Source: Pseudomonadota bacterium
GTDB taxonomy: Bacteria > Pseudomonadota > Alphaproteobacteria > Rhizobiales > Devosiaceae
Assembly (NCBI GenBank): GCA_023437755.1
Contig: JAEZFJ010000119.1
Coordinates: forward strand, 1 to 5,390
Direction: 5' to 3'
Length of the DNA: 5,390 nt
A program made the position numbers and the translations under genes. How positions within the stretch are numbered: position 1 is the stretch's first letter; each line of letters begins with the position of its first letter. This document shows, one piece after another, positions 1 to 5,022 of this stretch. The notes below the pieces were generated by a model. It saw only the letters and a program-made list of their open reading frames with translations. It ran no database searches and was not told the origin of the DNA.

Positions 1-839
1 CCGACCCGTGGCTGTTCTGGGCCATCACCATACTGGCTCTGGTCCTGGGCGGGTTGATGATCATCCCCATCGGCGGCGCCGACATGCCGGTGGTGGTGTC
101 GATGCTGAACTCCTACTCGGGGTGGGCGGCTGCCGGTATCGGCTTCACGCTCGGCAACACGGCGCTGATCATCACCGGTGCGCTGGTAGGCTCGTCGGGG
201 GCGATCCTCAGCTACATCATGTGCAAGGCAATGAACCGCTCCTTCATCTCGGTGATCCTTGGTGGGTTCGGCGCCGATACCTCGAGCGGTGGTGCCGCCG
301 AGGACGACCGGCCGGTGAAGCAGGGTGCTGCGGACGACGCCGCATTCCTGATGAAGAACGCCGGCAAGGTCATCATCGTGCCTGGTTACGGTATGGCGGT
401 GGCGCAGGCGCAGCACGCACTGCGGGAAATGGCGGACCTGTTGAAGGCCGAAGGCGTGACGGTGAAATACGCCATTCACCCGGTGGCCGGCCGAATGCCC
501 GGGCACATGAACGTGCTGCTGGCGGAAGCCAATGTTCCCTATGACGAAGTGTTCGAACTCGAAGACATCAACTCCGAGTTCGCCCAGTCCGACGTTGCCT
601 TCGTGATCGGCGCCAACGACGTGACCAATCCGGCAGCCAAGACCGACAAGACCTCGCCCATCTACGGCATGCCGGTGCTGAACGTGGAAGATGCCGGCAC
701 CGTGCTGTTCATCAAGCGCGGCATGGCGGCGGGCTATGCGGGTGTGCAGAACGAGCTGTTCTTCCGCGACAACACCATGATGCTGTTCGGCGACGCCAAG
801 AAGGTCACCGAGGACATCGTCAAGGCGCTCGGCCACTGA
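1..839 (+). CDS. pntB: NAD(P) transhydrogenase subunit beta (PntB), C-terminal part
   Basis: This is the beta subunit of the proton-translocating transhydrogenase, which sits in the inner membrane and uses the proton gradient to drive hydride transfer from NADH to NADP+. The frame is open from base 3 to a TGA at 837-839, giving 278 residues. E. coli PntB is about 462 residues, so roughly 180 N-terminal residues lie outside the window. The visible part starts in a membrane helix (WLFWAITILALVLGG). It continues through the family block IGGADMPVVVSMLNSYSGW and two more helices around GALVGSSGAILSYIMC. After a short linker comes the NADP(H)-binding domain III, with GYGMAVAQAQ, HPVAGRMPGHMNVLLAEA, GANDVTNPAA and KRGMAAGYAGVQN, ending in a LFGDAKK block. 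These match E. coli PntB almost motif for motif, so the call is secure. pntA genes would be expected just upstream. The gene converges on slyX, whose original stop lies 13 bases beyond. Confidence 0.97.
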   Translation, partial: DPWLFWAITILALVLGGLMIIPIGGADMPVVVSMLNSYSGWAAAGIGFTLGNTALIITGALVGSSGAILSYIMCKAMNRSFISVILGGFGADTSSGGAAEDDRPVKQGAADDAAFLMKNAGKVIIVPGYGMAVAQAQHALREMADLLKAEGVTVKYAIHPVAGRMPGHMNVLLAEANVPYDEVFELEDINSEFAQSDVAFVIGANDVTNPAAKTDKTSPIYGMPVLNVEDAGTVLFIKRGMAAGYAGVQNELFFRDNTMMLFGDAKKVTEDIVKALGH

Positions 840-852
840 GGCCGGTTTGACT

Positions 853-1059
853 TCAGTAGTGCGGCGGCGGCTTCTCGGTCGCCGGATCGGCGATGAAGCT
901 GCCGGAGAGGACCTGCTGCTCAAGCTGTTCGACCTAGCGGCGCAACTGCTCGATCAGCGCCCACTGCTCGGTGACGGCTGCATTCAACTCCTCGATGGTC
1001 TGGTCCTGATAGGCGATGCGGGTCTCGAGAGCTTCGATCCGATTATTGCTGTCAGACAT
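853..1059 (-). pseudogene. slyX: SlyX family protein, interrupted by an in-frame amber codon
   Basis: SlyX proteins are short coiled-coil proteins of about 70 residues with no settled function. The start is ATG at 1059-1057, with AGGAG seven bases upstream. The frame runs 41 residues (MSDSNNRIEALETRIAYQ, then a heptad-rich helix ending WALIEQLRR) to a TAG at 936-934. Past it the same frame stays open for 26 more residues, VEQLEQQVLSGS followed by a tail ending EKPPPHY, and stops at TGA 855-853. The PPPHY end is the family's C-terminal signature and is also present in E. coli SlyX. Restoring the TAG to a sense codon gives a 68-residue protein of normal length, so one substitution (for example CAG Gln to TAG) explains the break. 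TAG is a normal stop for the hydrolase gene in this window, so a reassigned code is unlikely. Alternatives are a sequencing error, amber suppression or a functional 41-residue product (934..1059). The family call is strong; whether the gene is dead is inference. Confidence 0.8.
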
Positions 1060-1158
1060 CGAGAAACTCCTGTTCAGGTGGGGTCGTCCCTCCGGCCGAG
1101 CGTGTATGTGACGCCGCAAGGCAGGCACTGATTTCTGGCTCCCGCAAGCAGTCCGTTC

Positions 1159-1199
1159 ACGTCAGGGTGATCGCAGAGGCTCGATCACGAAGTTGACGT
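1159..1199. repeat. Nested inverted repeat in the slyX/TspO-like divergent region
   Basis: Two inverted repeats share one centre. The outer arms are ACGTCA (1159-1164) and TGACGT (1194-1199). The inner arms are GTGATCG (1167-1173) and CGATCAC (1182-1188), with an 8-base centre in which AG/CT can pair once more. A third copy of the CGTCA element lies at 1213-1217, so TGACG/CGTCA occurs three times within 58 bases. The region lies between two genes transcribed away from each other, so a regulator-binding site or a leader hairpin is more likely than a terminator. No convincing -35/-10 pair was found nearby, and the rest of 1060-1266 shows no gene. The sequence symmetry is direct observation; any regulatory role is inference. 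Confidence 0.5.
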
Positions 1200-1266
1200 A
1201 AGCGGAACTTTGCGTCAGCGCCCGGAATTGATCTGCCACGAAATGGCAAGTTACGGGAGCCCAGAA

Positions 1267-1812
1267 ATGGCGACCATCAAGGCAATTCCTCTTCCTCCCA
1301 AGGCGTCGTTGCTCGATGCCGACCGGCACGACCTGCTGGGGCTGACGCTCAGTGCAGCGCTGCCGCTTGCCGTGTTCGTCATTGCCAATGGTCTCGGACA
1401 GATCAGCGGAAACCCGCCGTTGTTCTTCTCGCCCTTCGGCCTGCCGGGCTGGTTCGGGGCGGTGCTGCACCTCGTGTCGCTGCCGCTGTTCGGGGCGGCG
1501 CGCTGGATGGTCGCAGAACGTGGAGAGGCCGGTCGCAAGGCTGGCTGGTGGCTGGTGGCGCTGATGCTGGGCATGATCGCGTTTCCTTTTGTAGTGCTGC
1601 CGCTCGACTCCTTGGCCCTCAGCATGGCCAGCATGGCGTTGCTGCTTCTCGGCTTCGCCACGGCATTGCGTGTTTCTGCAGTATCCCGCCAGGCCGGTTT
1701 GGTGATGGCGCCGGGGTTGGCCTGGATGGGCCTCAGTGCTGCGATGGGCCTCGCGCTGGTGGCCGCCTGGGCACCGCCCTTTGCGGTGACCAACGTTAAC
1801 AACACGCTGTGA
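1267..1812 (+). CDS. Five-helix membrane protein, probably a divergent TspO/MBR family member
   Basis: The product is 181 residues and strongly hydrophobic, with about five membrane segments (roughly residues 22-42, 60-83, 91-111, 115-135 and 143-168). That is the size and topology of TspO/MBR (tryptophan-rich sensory) proteins, which bind porphyrins and other hydrophobic ligands in the membrane. Matching features are a P-x-x-x-P-G-W-F-G block at 56-63 before helix 2, and a last helix starting VSRQAGLVMAPGLAWMGLSA at 139-158. The latter resembles the VSRLAG...PYLLWV pattern of TspO. Family tryptophans and the LN near the C-terminus are largely missing, so this would be a divergent member. I chose ATG 1267 because GGGAG lies seven bases upstream. 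An in-frame ATG at 1243 and TTG at 1210 lack a good ribosome site. Membrane protein: very likely. TspO family: moderate. Its ligand cannot be told from the sequence. Confidence 0.72.
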   Translation: MATIKAIPLPPKASLLDADRHDLLGLTLSAALPLAVFVIANGLGQISGNPPLFFSPFGLPGWFGAVLHLVSLPLFGAARWMVAERGEAGRKAGWWLVALMLGMIAFPFVVLPLDSLALSMASMALLLLGFATALRVSAVSRQAGLVMAPGLAWMGLSAAMGLALVAAWAPPFAVTNVNNTL

Positions 1813-1827
1813 CCGGAGCCGGTTACA
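1808..1827 (+). other. Stem-loop over the stop codon of the TspO-like gene
   Basis: An eight-pair stem with one G-U pair and a GAGC loop spans the TGA stop (core ACCG/CGGT). It is followed by CCAAAGTG rather than a T-run, so it does not have the form of a classic intrinsic terminator. It might protect the 3' end or weaken read-through into the downstream gene. The structure is derived from the sequence by eye; a function is speculative. Confidence 0.25.
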
Positions 1828-1870
1828 CCAAAGTGCGTCCTTGTCGATGAGCCGTTCAGCCGCCATGTGA

Positions 1871-1900
1871 GGAGCACTTGCTCCACCGGCGGCTGCCGGT
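1871..1900 (+). other. Two tandem hairpins just upstream of the DsbA-like gene
   Basis: GGAGC-ACTT-GCTCC (1871-1884) is followed at once by ACCGGC-GGCT-GCCGGT (1885-1900). Each has a four-base loop and a perfect stem of five or six pairs. They end seven bases before the GGAAGG ribosome site of the DsbA-like gene. In a transcript coming from the TspO-like gene they could act as an attenuator or a processing site. No T-run follows, so a terminator is not supported. The pairing is visible; the role is inferred. Confidence 0.35.
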
Positions 1901-1918
1901 CGACTCCGGAAGGCGCCT

Positions 1919-2557
1919 ATGTCCAAACTGCTCAAGATCGACCTTTTTACCGACGTGGTCTGCCCCTGGTGCCTCGTCGGTTCGGCGCGACTGGACGCGT
2001 CGCTGGCGCGGCTCGACAGCGACGTCGAGGTGGAGATCAACAACCACCCGTTCTACCTCGATCCGAACGTGCCGCCTGAAGGCGTCGATGTCGGCGAGAT
2101 GCTGCGCCAAAAGTACGGTCGCGATCCCAAGGAGATGTGGGGGCGGGTGGAGAGCGAGGCGAAGAAGGCCGGTGTGGAGCTCGACCTATCGCGGCAGCCT
2201 CGCATGTTCAACACGGCCAAGGCTCATACGATAACGCGGCTGAGCAAGCCCAACGGTAATCAGCATGAGCTGGCCAATGCCATCGCTGCGGCTTATTTCC
2301 TCGAGCACCGCCAGATCAACGACGACAACGTGCTGGCCGACATCGCCGTGGAGTTCGGTTGGGATCGTGGCGATGCGCTCGATGCGATGAACGACGAGAA
2401 CGAACTCGACATCACCCGGCAGGTGGCTGTCGGAGCTGCCGAGCAAGGCATCAGGGGCGTTCCGTTCTTCGTCTTCGCCGAAAAGTATGCGCTGTCCGGC
2501 GCGCAGCCGGAGGAGGTGTTCGACGAGGCGCTGCGGCGAACCATCGCTGAACTCTGA
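1919..2557 (+). CDS. DsbA family oxidoreductase, FrnE-like
   Basis: This is a 212-residue thioredoxin-fold protein of the DsbA/2-hydroxychromene-2-carboxylate isomerase superfamily, closest in style to FrnE-type dithiol-disulfide isomerases. The first strand (IDLFTDVVCPWCLVG) carries the redox motif C15-P-W-C18. A helical insertion follows, with NNHPFYLDPNVPPEG at 41-55 and a four-helix region around residues 58-170. The thioredoxin fold resumes at GIRGVPFFVF (178-186), where Pro182 is the expected cis-proline facing the active site. SGAQP (193-197) and a final helix complete the family pattern. There is no signal peptide, so it should act in the cytoplasm on protein or small-molecule thiols; the substrate is unknown. 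ATG 1919 has GGAAGG five bases upstream. It follows the TspO-like gene by 106 bases and precedes the hydrolase by 63, all on the same strand. Family call strong; isomerase versus oxidase activity not decidable here. Confidence 0.92.
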   Translation: MSKLLKIDLFTDVVCPWCLVGSARLDASLARLDSDVEVEINNHPFYLDPNVPPEGVDVGEMLRQKYGRDPKEMWGRVESEAKKAGVELDLSRQPRMFNTAKAHTITRLSKPNGNQHELANAIAAAYFLEHRQINDDNVLADIAVEFGWDRGDALDAMNDENELDITRQVAVGAAEQGIRGVPFFVFAEKYALSGAQPEEVFDEALRRTIAEL

Positions 2558-2573
2558 GCTGCACGGCTGCACG
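2558..2573. repeat. Tandem 8-base direct repeat (GCTGCACG x2)
   Basis: GCTGCACG occurs twice in a row directly after the stop codon of the DsbA-like gene. It is too short to classify and most likely a chance or slippage duplication. The rest of the 63-base gap before the hydrolase holds only the hydrolase ribosome site (GGGGGA, 2609-2614). Confidence 0.3.
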
Positions 2574-2620
2574 CGGCATTCGGCTCGTGTAGGTTCGACA
2601 AATCGAGCGGGGGATGCGTC

Positions 2621-3430
2621 GTGCGCTTGTTTTTGAAGGTATTCGCAGGGCTGGTGGCGCTGCTGGTGATCGCCTATGCCGGCGTGGTCGGCTACATGTA
2701 TTTCAACCAGCGGGCGCTGCAGTACTCGACCAGCGGCGAGATCACGCCGCTGGACGGCACGCTGCTGTCGCGGGCGGAGGCGGTGCAGATCCCCTCGGCC
2801 GAGGGCGTGCTCGCTGGCTGGTACGAGCCCCCACAGCCGGGCAAGCCGCTGATTGTCTACTACAAGGGCAACACCGGCAGCTTCACCGCCGAGCACGAGC
2901 GCTACGAACGGTTCGTGGCCGAGGGCTATGGCTTCCTGGCATTCGACTATCGCGGATTCCCTGCATCACCCGGCGAGACCACGCAGGACAATGTCCTTGC
3001 GGATGCGATCGCCGCCTATGACTGGGCGGCGGCGAGGGGCTTTCCGCTGGTGATCTGGGGGCGCTCGCTCGGGTCCGGTCCGTCCACCTATGTGGCGAGC
3101 CAGCGGAATGCCGAAGCGTTGCTGCTCGAAACGCCGTTCCTGTCAGCGGTCGGGGTCGCCGCAGAGCGTTACCCCTATCTGCCGGTCCGCTGGGTGATGC
3201 AGGACCAGTTTCCGGTCGAGGAGTGGATTGCCGACGTTTCTGAGCCGGTGATGGTGGCGCACGGCACTGCCGACGTGGTCATCGATGTCAGCAACGGTGA
3301 GCGGTTGTACCACCTGGTGCCGAACAAAGACGAGCTGTGGATACAGCCGGGTGCGGGGCACAGCGACCTATGGGCCGCCGGCATCTGGGCTCGTGCCGAT
3401 GCCTTCTTTGCGCGGGCGCTGGTGCAGTAG
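2621..3430 (+). CDS. Membrane-anchored alpha/beta hydrolase (ABHD13/BEM46-like)
   Basis: The protein has 269 residues. An N-terminal hydrophobic helix (about 4-26) preceded by Arg and Lys looks like an uncleaved signal anchor, which would place the catalytic domain on the periplasmic side. The alpha/beta hydrolase fold follows. YYKGNTGS (80-87) fills the oxyanion-loop position. DYRGFPASPG (109-118) is a variant of the family's DYRGYGxSxG, with proline in place of the second glycine. GRSLG (147-151) holds nucleophile Ser149, HGTAD (214-218) offers acid Asp218 and GAGH (244-247) offers His247, so the triad is complete. This arrangement matches the ABHD13/BEM46 serine hydrolases, whose bacterial substrates are mostly unknown. 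The start is GTG with GGGGGA six bases upstream. An ATG at 2614 is out of frame. The stop is TAG. It converges on rpsU. Confidence 0.9.
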   Translation: MRLFLKVFAGLVALLVIAYAGVVGYMYFNQRALQYSTSGEITPLDGTLLSRAEAVQIPSAEGVLAGWYEPPQPGKPLIVYYKGNTGSFTAEHERYERFVAEGYGFLAFDYRGFPASPGETTQDNVLADAIAAYDWAAARGFPLVIWGRSLGSGPSTYVASQRNAEALLLETPFLSAVGVAAERYPYLPVRWVMQDQFPVEEWIADVSEPVMVAHGTADVVIDVSNGERLYHLVPNKDELWIQPGAGHSDLWAAGIWARADAFFARALVQ

Positions 3431-3453
3431 CCCTGCGCCGGATTGGCATTGAC

Positions 3454-3486
3454 GCAAGCTAAAGCGCCGCCCGGAGGGGCGGCGCC
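3454..3486 (-). terminator. Intrinsic terminator of rpsU, possibly bidirectional
   Basis: A nine-pair, almost all-GC stem (GCGCCGCCC 3464-3472 with GGGCGGCGC 3477-3485) closes a four-base loop. Read on the - strand it lies 24 bases after the rpsU stop and is followed by TTTAGCTTGC, a partial T-run, so it best fits termination of rpsU. On the + strand it lies 33 bases after the hydrolase stop but is followed by CAATT, so termination of that gene would be weaker. The position between convergent genes agrees with either use. Confidence 0.75.
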
Positions 3487-3509
3487 AATTCACCTGGATA
3501 CGCCGGTAA

Positions 3510-3764
3510 TCAGCGGGCGGCGGGACGACCCGGAGCTGCCGTACGAGCCGGTGCTGCGGGCATGCCGCCCTCACGCTGGGCGCGCTTGCGGGCCAGCTTG
3601 CGGGCGCGACGCACGGCCTCGGCCTTCTGGCGAGCCTTCTTCTCGGACGGCTTCTCGTAGTAGTTGCGCAGCTTCATCTCGCGGAAGACGCCTTCGCGCT
3701 GCAGCTTCTTCTTGAGCGCGCGCAGCGCCTGATCAACGTTGTTATCGCGAACGACTACTTGCAA
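3510..3764 (-). CDS. rpsU: 30S ribosomal protein S21 (bS21)
   Basis: S21 is a small basic protein of the 30S subunit that lies near the anti-Shine-Dalgarno end of 16S rRNA and helps start translation. The 84-residue product begins MQVVVRDNNVDQALRALKKK, continues with REGVFREMKLRNYYEKPSEK (24-43), and then has a long Arg/Lys/Ala helix to about residue 66, all typical of alphaproteobacterial S21. From residue 67 the tail is rich in Ala, Pro and Arg (GMPAAPARTAAPGRPAAR), a variable region in the family. The start codon is TTG: translation from it gives the conserved N-terminus, and the frame upstream meets a TGA after five codons, so no ATG start is available. A GGGCGG stretch lies seven bases before the TTG. 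The gene has its own likely promoter (3865-3893) and a strong terminator downstream, so it is probably its own transcription unit despite following purK on the same strand. Confidence 0.96.
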   Translation of the reverse strand: MQVVVRDNNVDQALRALKKKLQREGVFREMKLRNYYEKPSEKKARQKAEAVRRARKLARKRAQREGGMPAAPARTAAPGRPAAR

Positions 3765-3822
3765 AGGTAAACCGCCCTTTCAAAGCCTGAATAATGGGTT
3801 TGGAGTAAGCGCCAGCGCCAAA

Positions 3823-3861
3823 GGCCACCGTCGCCGACCAGCGCTGCCGGTCACCGTGGCC
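3823..3861 (-). other. Structured 5' leader of rpsU
   Basis: On the rpsU strand GGCCAC and GTGGCC form a six-pair outer stem (3861-3856 with 3828-3823). Inside it GACC and GGTC pair (3852-3849 with 3839-3836), followed by GC/GC around a three-base loop, with an uneven internal loop between the stems. A weaker TTTGG/CCAAA pairing follows closer to the gene. The expected transcription start is near 3858, so the 5' edge of the outer stem may just be cut off. Many ribosomal protein genes have leaders that mediate self-control, but I recognise no known leader class here. Pairing is by eye only. Confidence 0.35.
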
Positions 3862-3864
3862 GCG

Positions 3865-3893
3865 TCTATAGCGCAGCGGCCCAGGGTTGTCCA
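3865..3893 (-). promoter_or_regulatory. Likely housekeeping-type promoter for rpsU
   Basis: Read on the - strand there is TGGACA (3893-3888, five of six matches to TTGACA), a 17-base spacer, and TATAGA (3870-3865, four of six matches to TATAAT). The spacing is ideal and the predicted start near 3858 would give a leader of about 95 bases before the TTG start of rpsU. This is the best promoter match I saw in the window. It sits in the 160-base gap between purK and rpsU. Confidence 0.55.
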
Positions 3894-3902
3894 CTGCCGC
3901 TG
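3874..3902. repeat. 7-bp inverted repeat overlapping the rpsU -35 element
   Basis: CAGCGGC (3874-3880) and GCCGCTG (3896-3902) are perfect inverted repeats 15 bases apart, and the rpsU -35 hexamer lies between them. On the purK strand they follow the T-run that trails purK, so they could be an operator or an RNA hairpin at the end of the pur transcript. Neither is proven. Confidence 0.3.
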
Positions 3903-3904
3903 GG

Positions 3905-3923
3905 AAAAAACAGGGGCAACGCC
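3905..3923 (-). terminator. Weak terminator-like element after purK
   Basis: Just past the TAA of purK the - strand reads GGC-GTT-GCC (3923-3915), then CCCTG and a run of six T (3910-3905). The T-run is what a terminator needs, but the stem has only three solid pairs, so efficient termination is doubtful. Some read-through into rpsU is possible. Confidence 0.25.
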
Positions 3924-3924
3924 T

Positions 3925-5022
3925 TTAGTTCCGCACGATGCGATTGATGTGCCCCATCTTGCGCCCGCGTCGAGCCTCGGCCTTGCCATAGAGGTGCGGC
4001 TGGGTATCGCCGTCGAGGCTGGCCGGCAGCGCCAGGACCTCATCGCCGATGAGGTTTTCCATAACCACGTCGGCCAGACGGGCGGGATCGCCCAGCGGCC
4101 AGCCGGCAATGGCGCGGATGTGCTGCTCGAACTGGTCGGTGAGGCACACGGCTTCGGTCCAGTGGCCGGAATTGTGGACGCGCGGGGCGATCTCGTTGAC
4201 TAGCAGGATCTCGCGACCGTCTGCGGGCACGACGAAGAACTCCACGCCGAGCACGCCGACATAGTCGAGGGCGATGACAATGGCCTTGGCGATCATGCCA
4301 GCCTGGCGCGCCAGGGTCGGGGAGAGGGTGGCGGGAACGGTGCTGGTATGGAGGATGTGGTTGCGGTGGACGTTCTCGGCCGGATCATAGGCCTTCACCT
4401 CGCCGCTGAGACTGCGGGCGACCACCACCGAGATCTCCTTGCTGAAGGAGACAAATCCCTCCAGCACCAGAGGTTTCGGCGACAAGTCGGCGAAGGCCGC
4501 GACGGCATCGGCACCACCGCGGAGGGTGCGCTGCCCCTTGCCGTCATAGCCGAGGCGGGTGGTCTTCAGCACGGCCGGAAGACCGAGCGCGGCAACCGCA
4601 TCGGACAGGTCATCTTCCGTCTCGACCGCACGGTACGGGGCAACGGGGATGTTCTTGCTGGCCAGGAACGCCTTTTCGGCCAGGCGGTCCTGAGAGATGG
4701 CGAGGGCGTTCGCGCCGGGACGCAAAGGCTTAATCCTGCTGAGGATTTCGGCCGTCGCGGCAGGAACGTTCTCGAACTCGTAGGTGACGATGTCGACCGC
4801 TGCGGCGAAGCGCTGGAGGGCGCCTTCGTCGTCATAGGCGGCAACGGTCTTGTGGGGTGTGACCTCGAAAGCGGGGCTGTGCGGATCGGGGCAGAAGATG
4901 TGCGTCTTGAAGCCGAGTCGGCTGGCGGCGAGGGAGAGCATGCGGCCGAGCTGGCCGCCACCGAGAATGCCGATGGTGCTGCCGGATGGCAGCGGTTTGT
5001 GTTGCGTTTCGTTCACGCTCAC
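3925..5022 (-). CDS. purK: N5-carboxyaminoimidazole ribonucleotide synthase (PurK)
   Basis: PurK uses ATP and bicarbonate to convert 5-aminoimidazole ribonucleotide (AIR) to N5-CAIR in de novo purine synthesis; PurE then turns this into CAIR. The 365-residue length is normal. The N-terminal domain has IGILGGGQLGRML (17-29) and YEFENVP (81-87). The ATP-grasp core follows with KTTRLGYDGKGQ (153-164), EGFVSFSKEISVVVAR (188-203) and the metal and substrate block NEIAPRVHNSGHWTEA (276-291), then DQFEQHIRA (296-304). The C-terminal GRKMGHIN (353-360) completes the family pattern. The GTG start at 5022-5020 overlaps the purE stop as GTGA, pointing to translational coupling. No clear Shine-Dalgarno precedes it, which fits coupling; an in-frame GTG two codons later is an alternative start. 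The gene ends with TAA. Confidence 0.97.
   Translation of the reverse strand: MSVNETQHKPLPSGSTIGILGGGQLGRMLSLAASRLGFKTHIFCPDPHSPAFEVTPHKTVAAYDDEGALQRFAAAVDIVTYEFENVPAATAEILSRIKPLRPGANALAISQDRLAEKAFLASKNIPVAPYRAVETEDDLSDAVAALGLPAVLKTTRLGYDGKGQRTLRGGADAVAAFADLSPKPLVLEGFVSFSKEISVVVARSLSGEVKAYDPAENVHRNHILHTSTVPATLSPTLARQAGMIAKAIVIALDYVGVLGVEFFVVPADGREILLVNEIAPRVHNSGHWTEAVCLTDQFEQHIRAIAGWPLGDPARLADVVMENLIGDEVLALPASLDGDTQPHLYGKAEARRGRKMGHINRIVRN

Noticed and set aside
934..936. Reassigned TAG codon (recoded genetic code)
   Set aside because: The hydrolase gene in this window ends with TAG at its natural C-terminus, so TAG still works as a stop here.
934..1128. Longer slyX start 23 codons upstream
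   Set aside because: The extra N-terminal residues are not SlyX-like, and the ATG at 1059 has the AGGAG ribosome site at the right distance.
847..1131. 94-residue + strand reading frame
   Set aside because: It lies antisense to slyX, whose family signature, start and ribosome site are clear; its own product resembles nothing known.
1162..2043. 293-residue - strand reading frame
   Set aside because: It runs antisense across the TspO-like gene and into the DsbA-like gene. Its Arg/His/Gln-rich product is typical of the opposite strand of GC-rich genes.
2186..2896. 236-residue - strand reading frame
   Set aside because: It is antisense to the DsbA-like gene and the hydrolase, both of which have complete active-site motifs.
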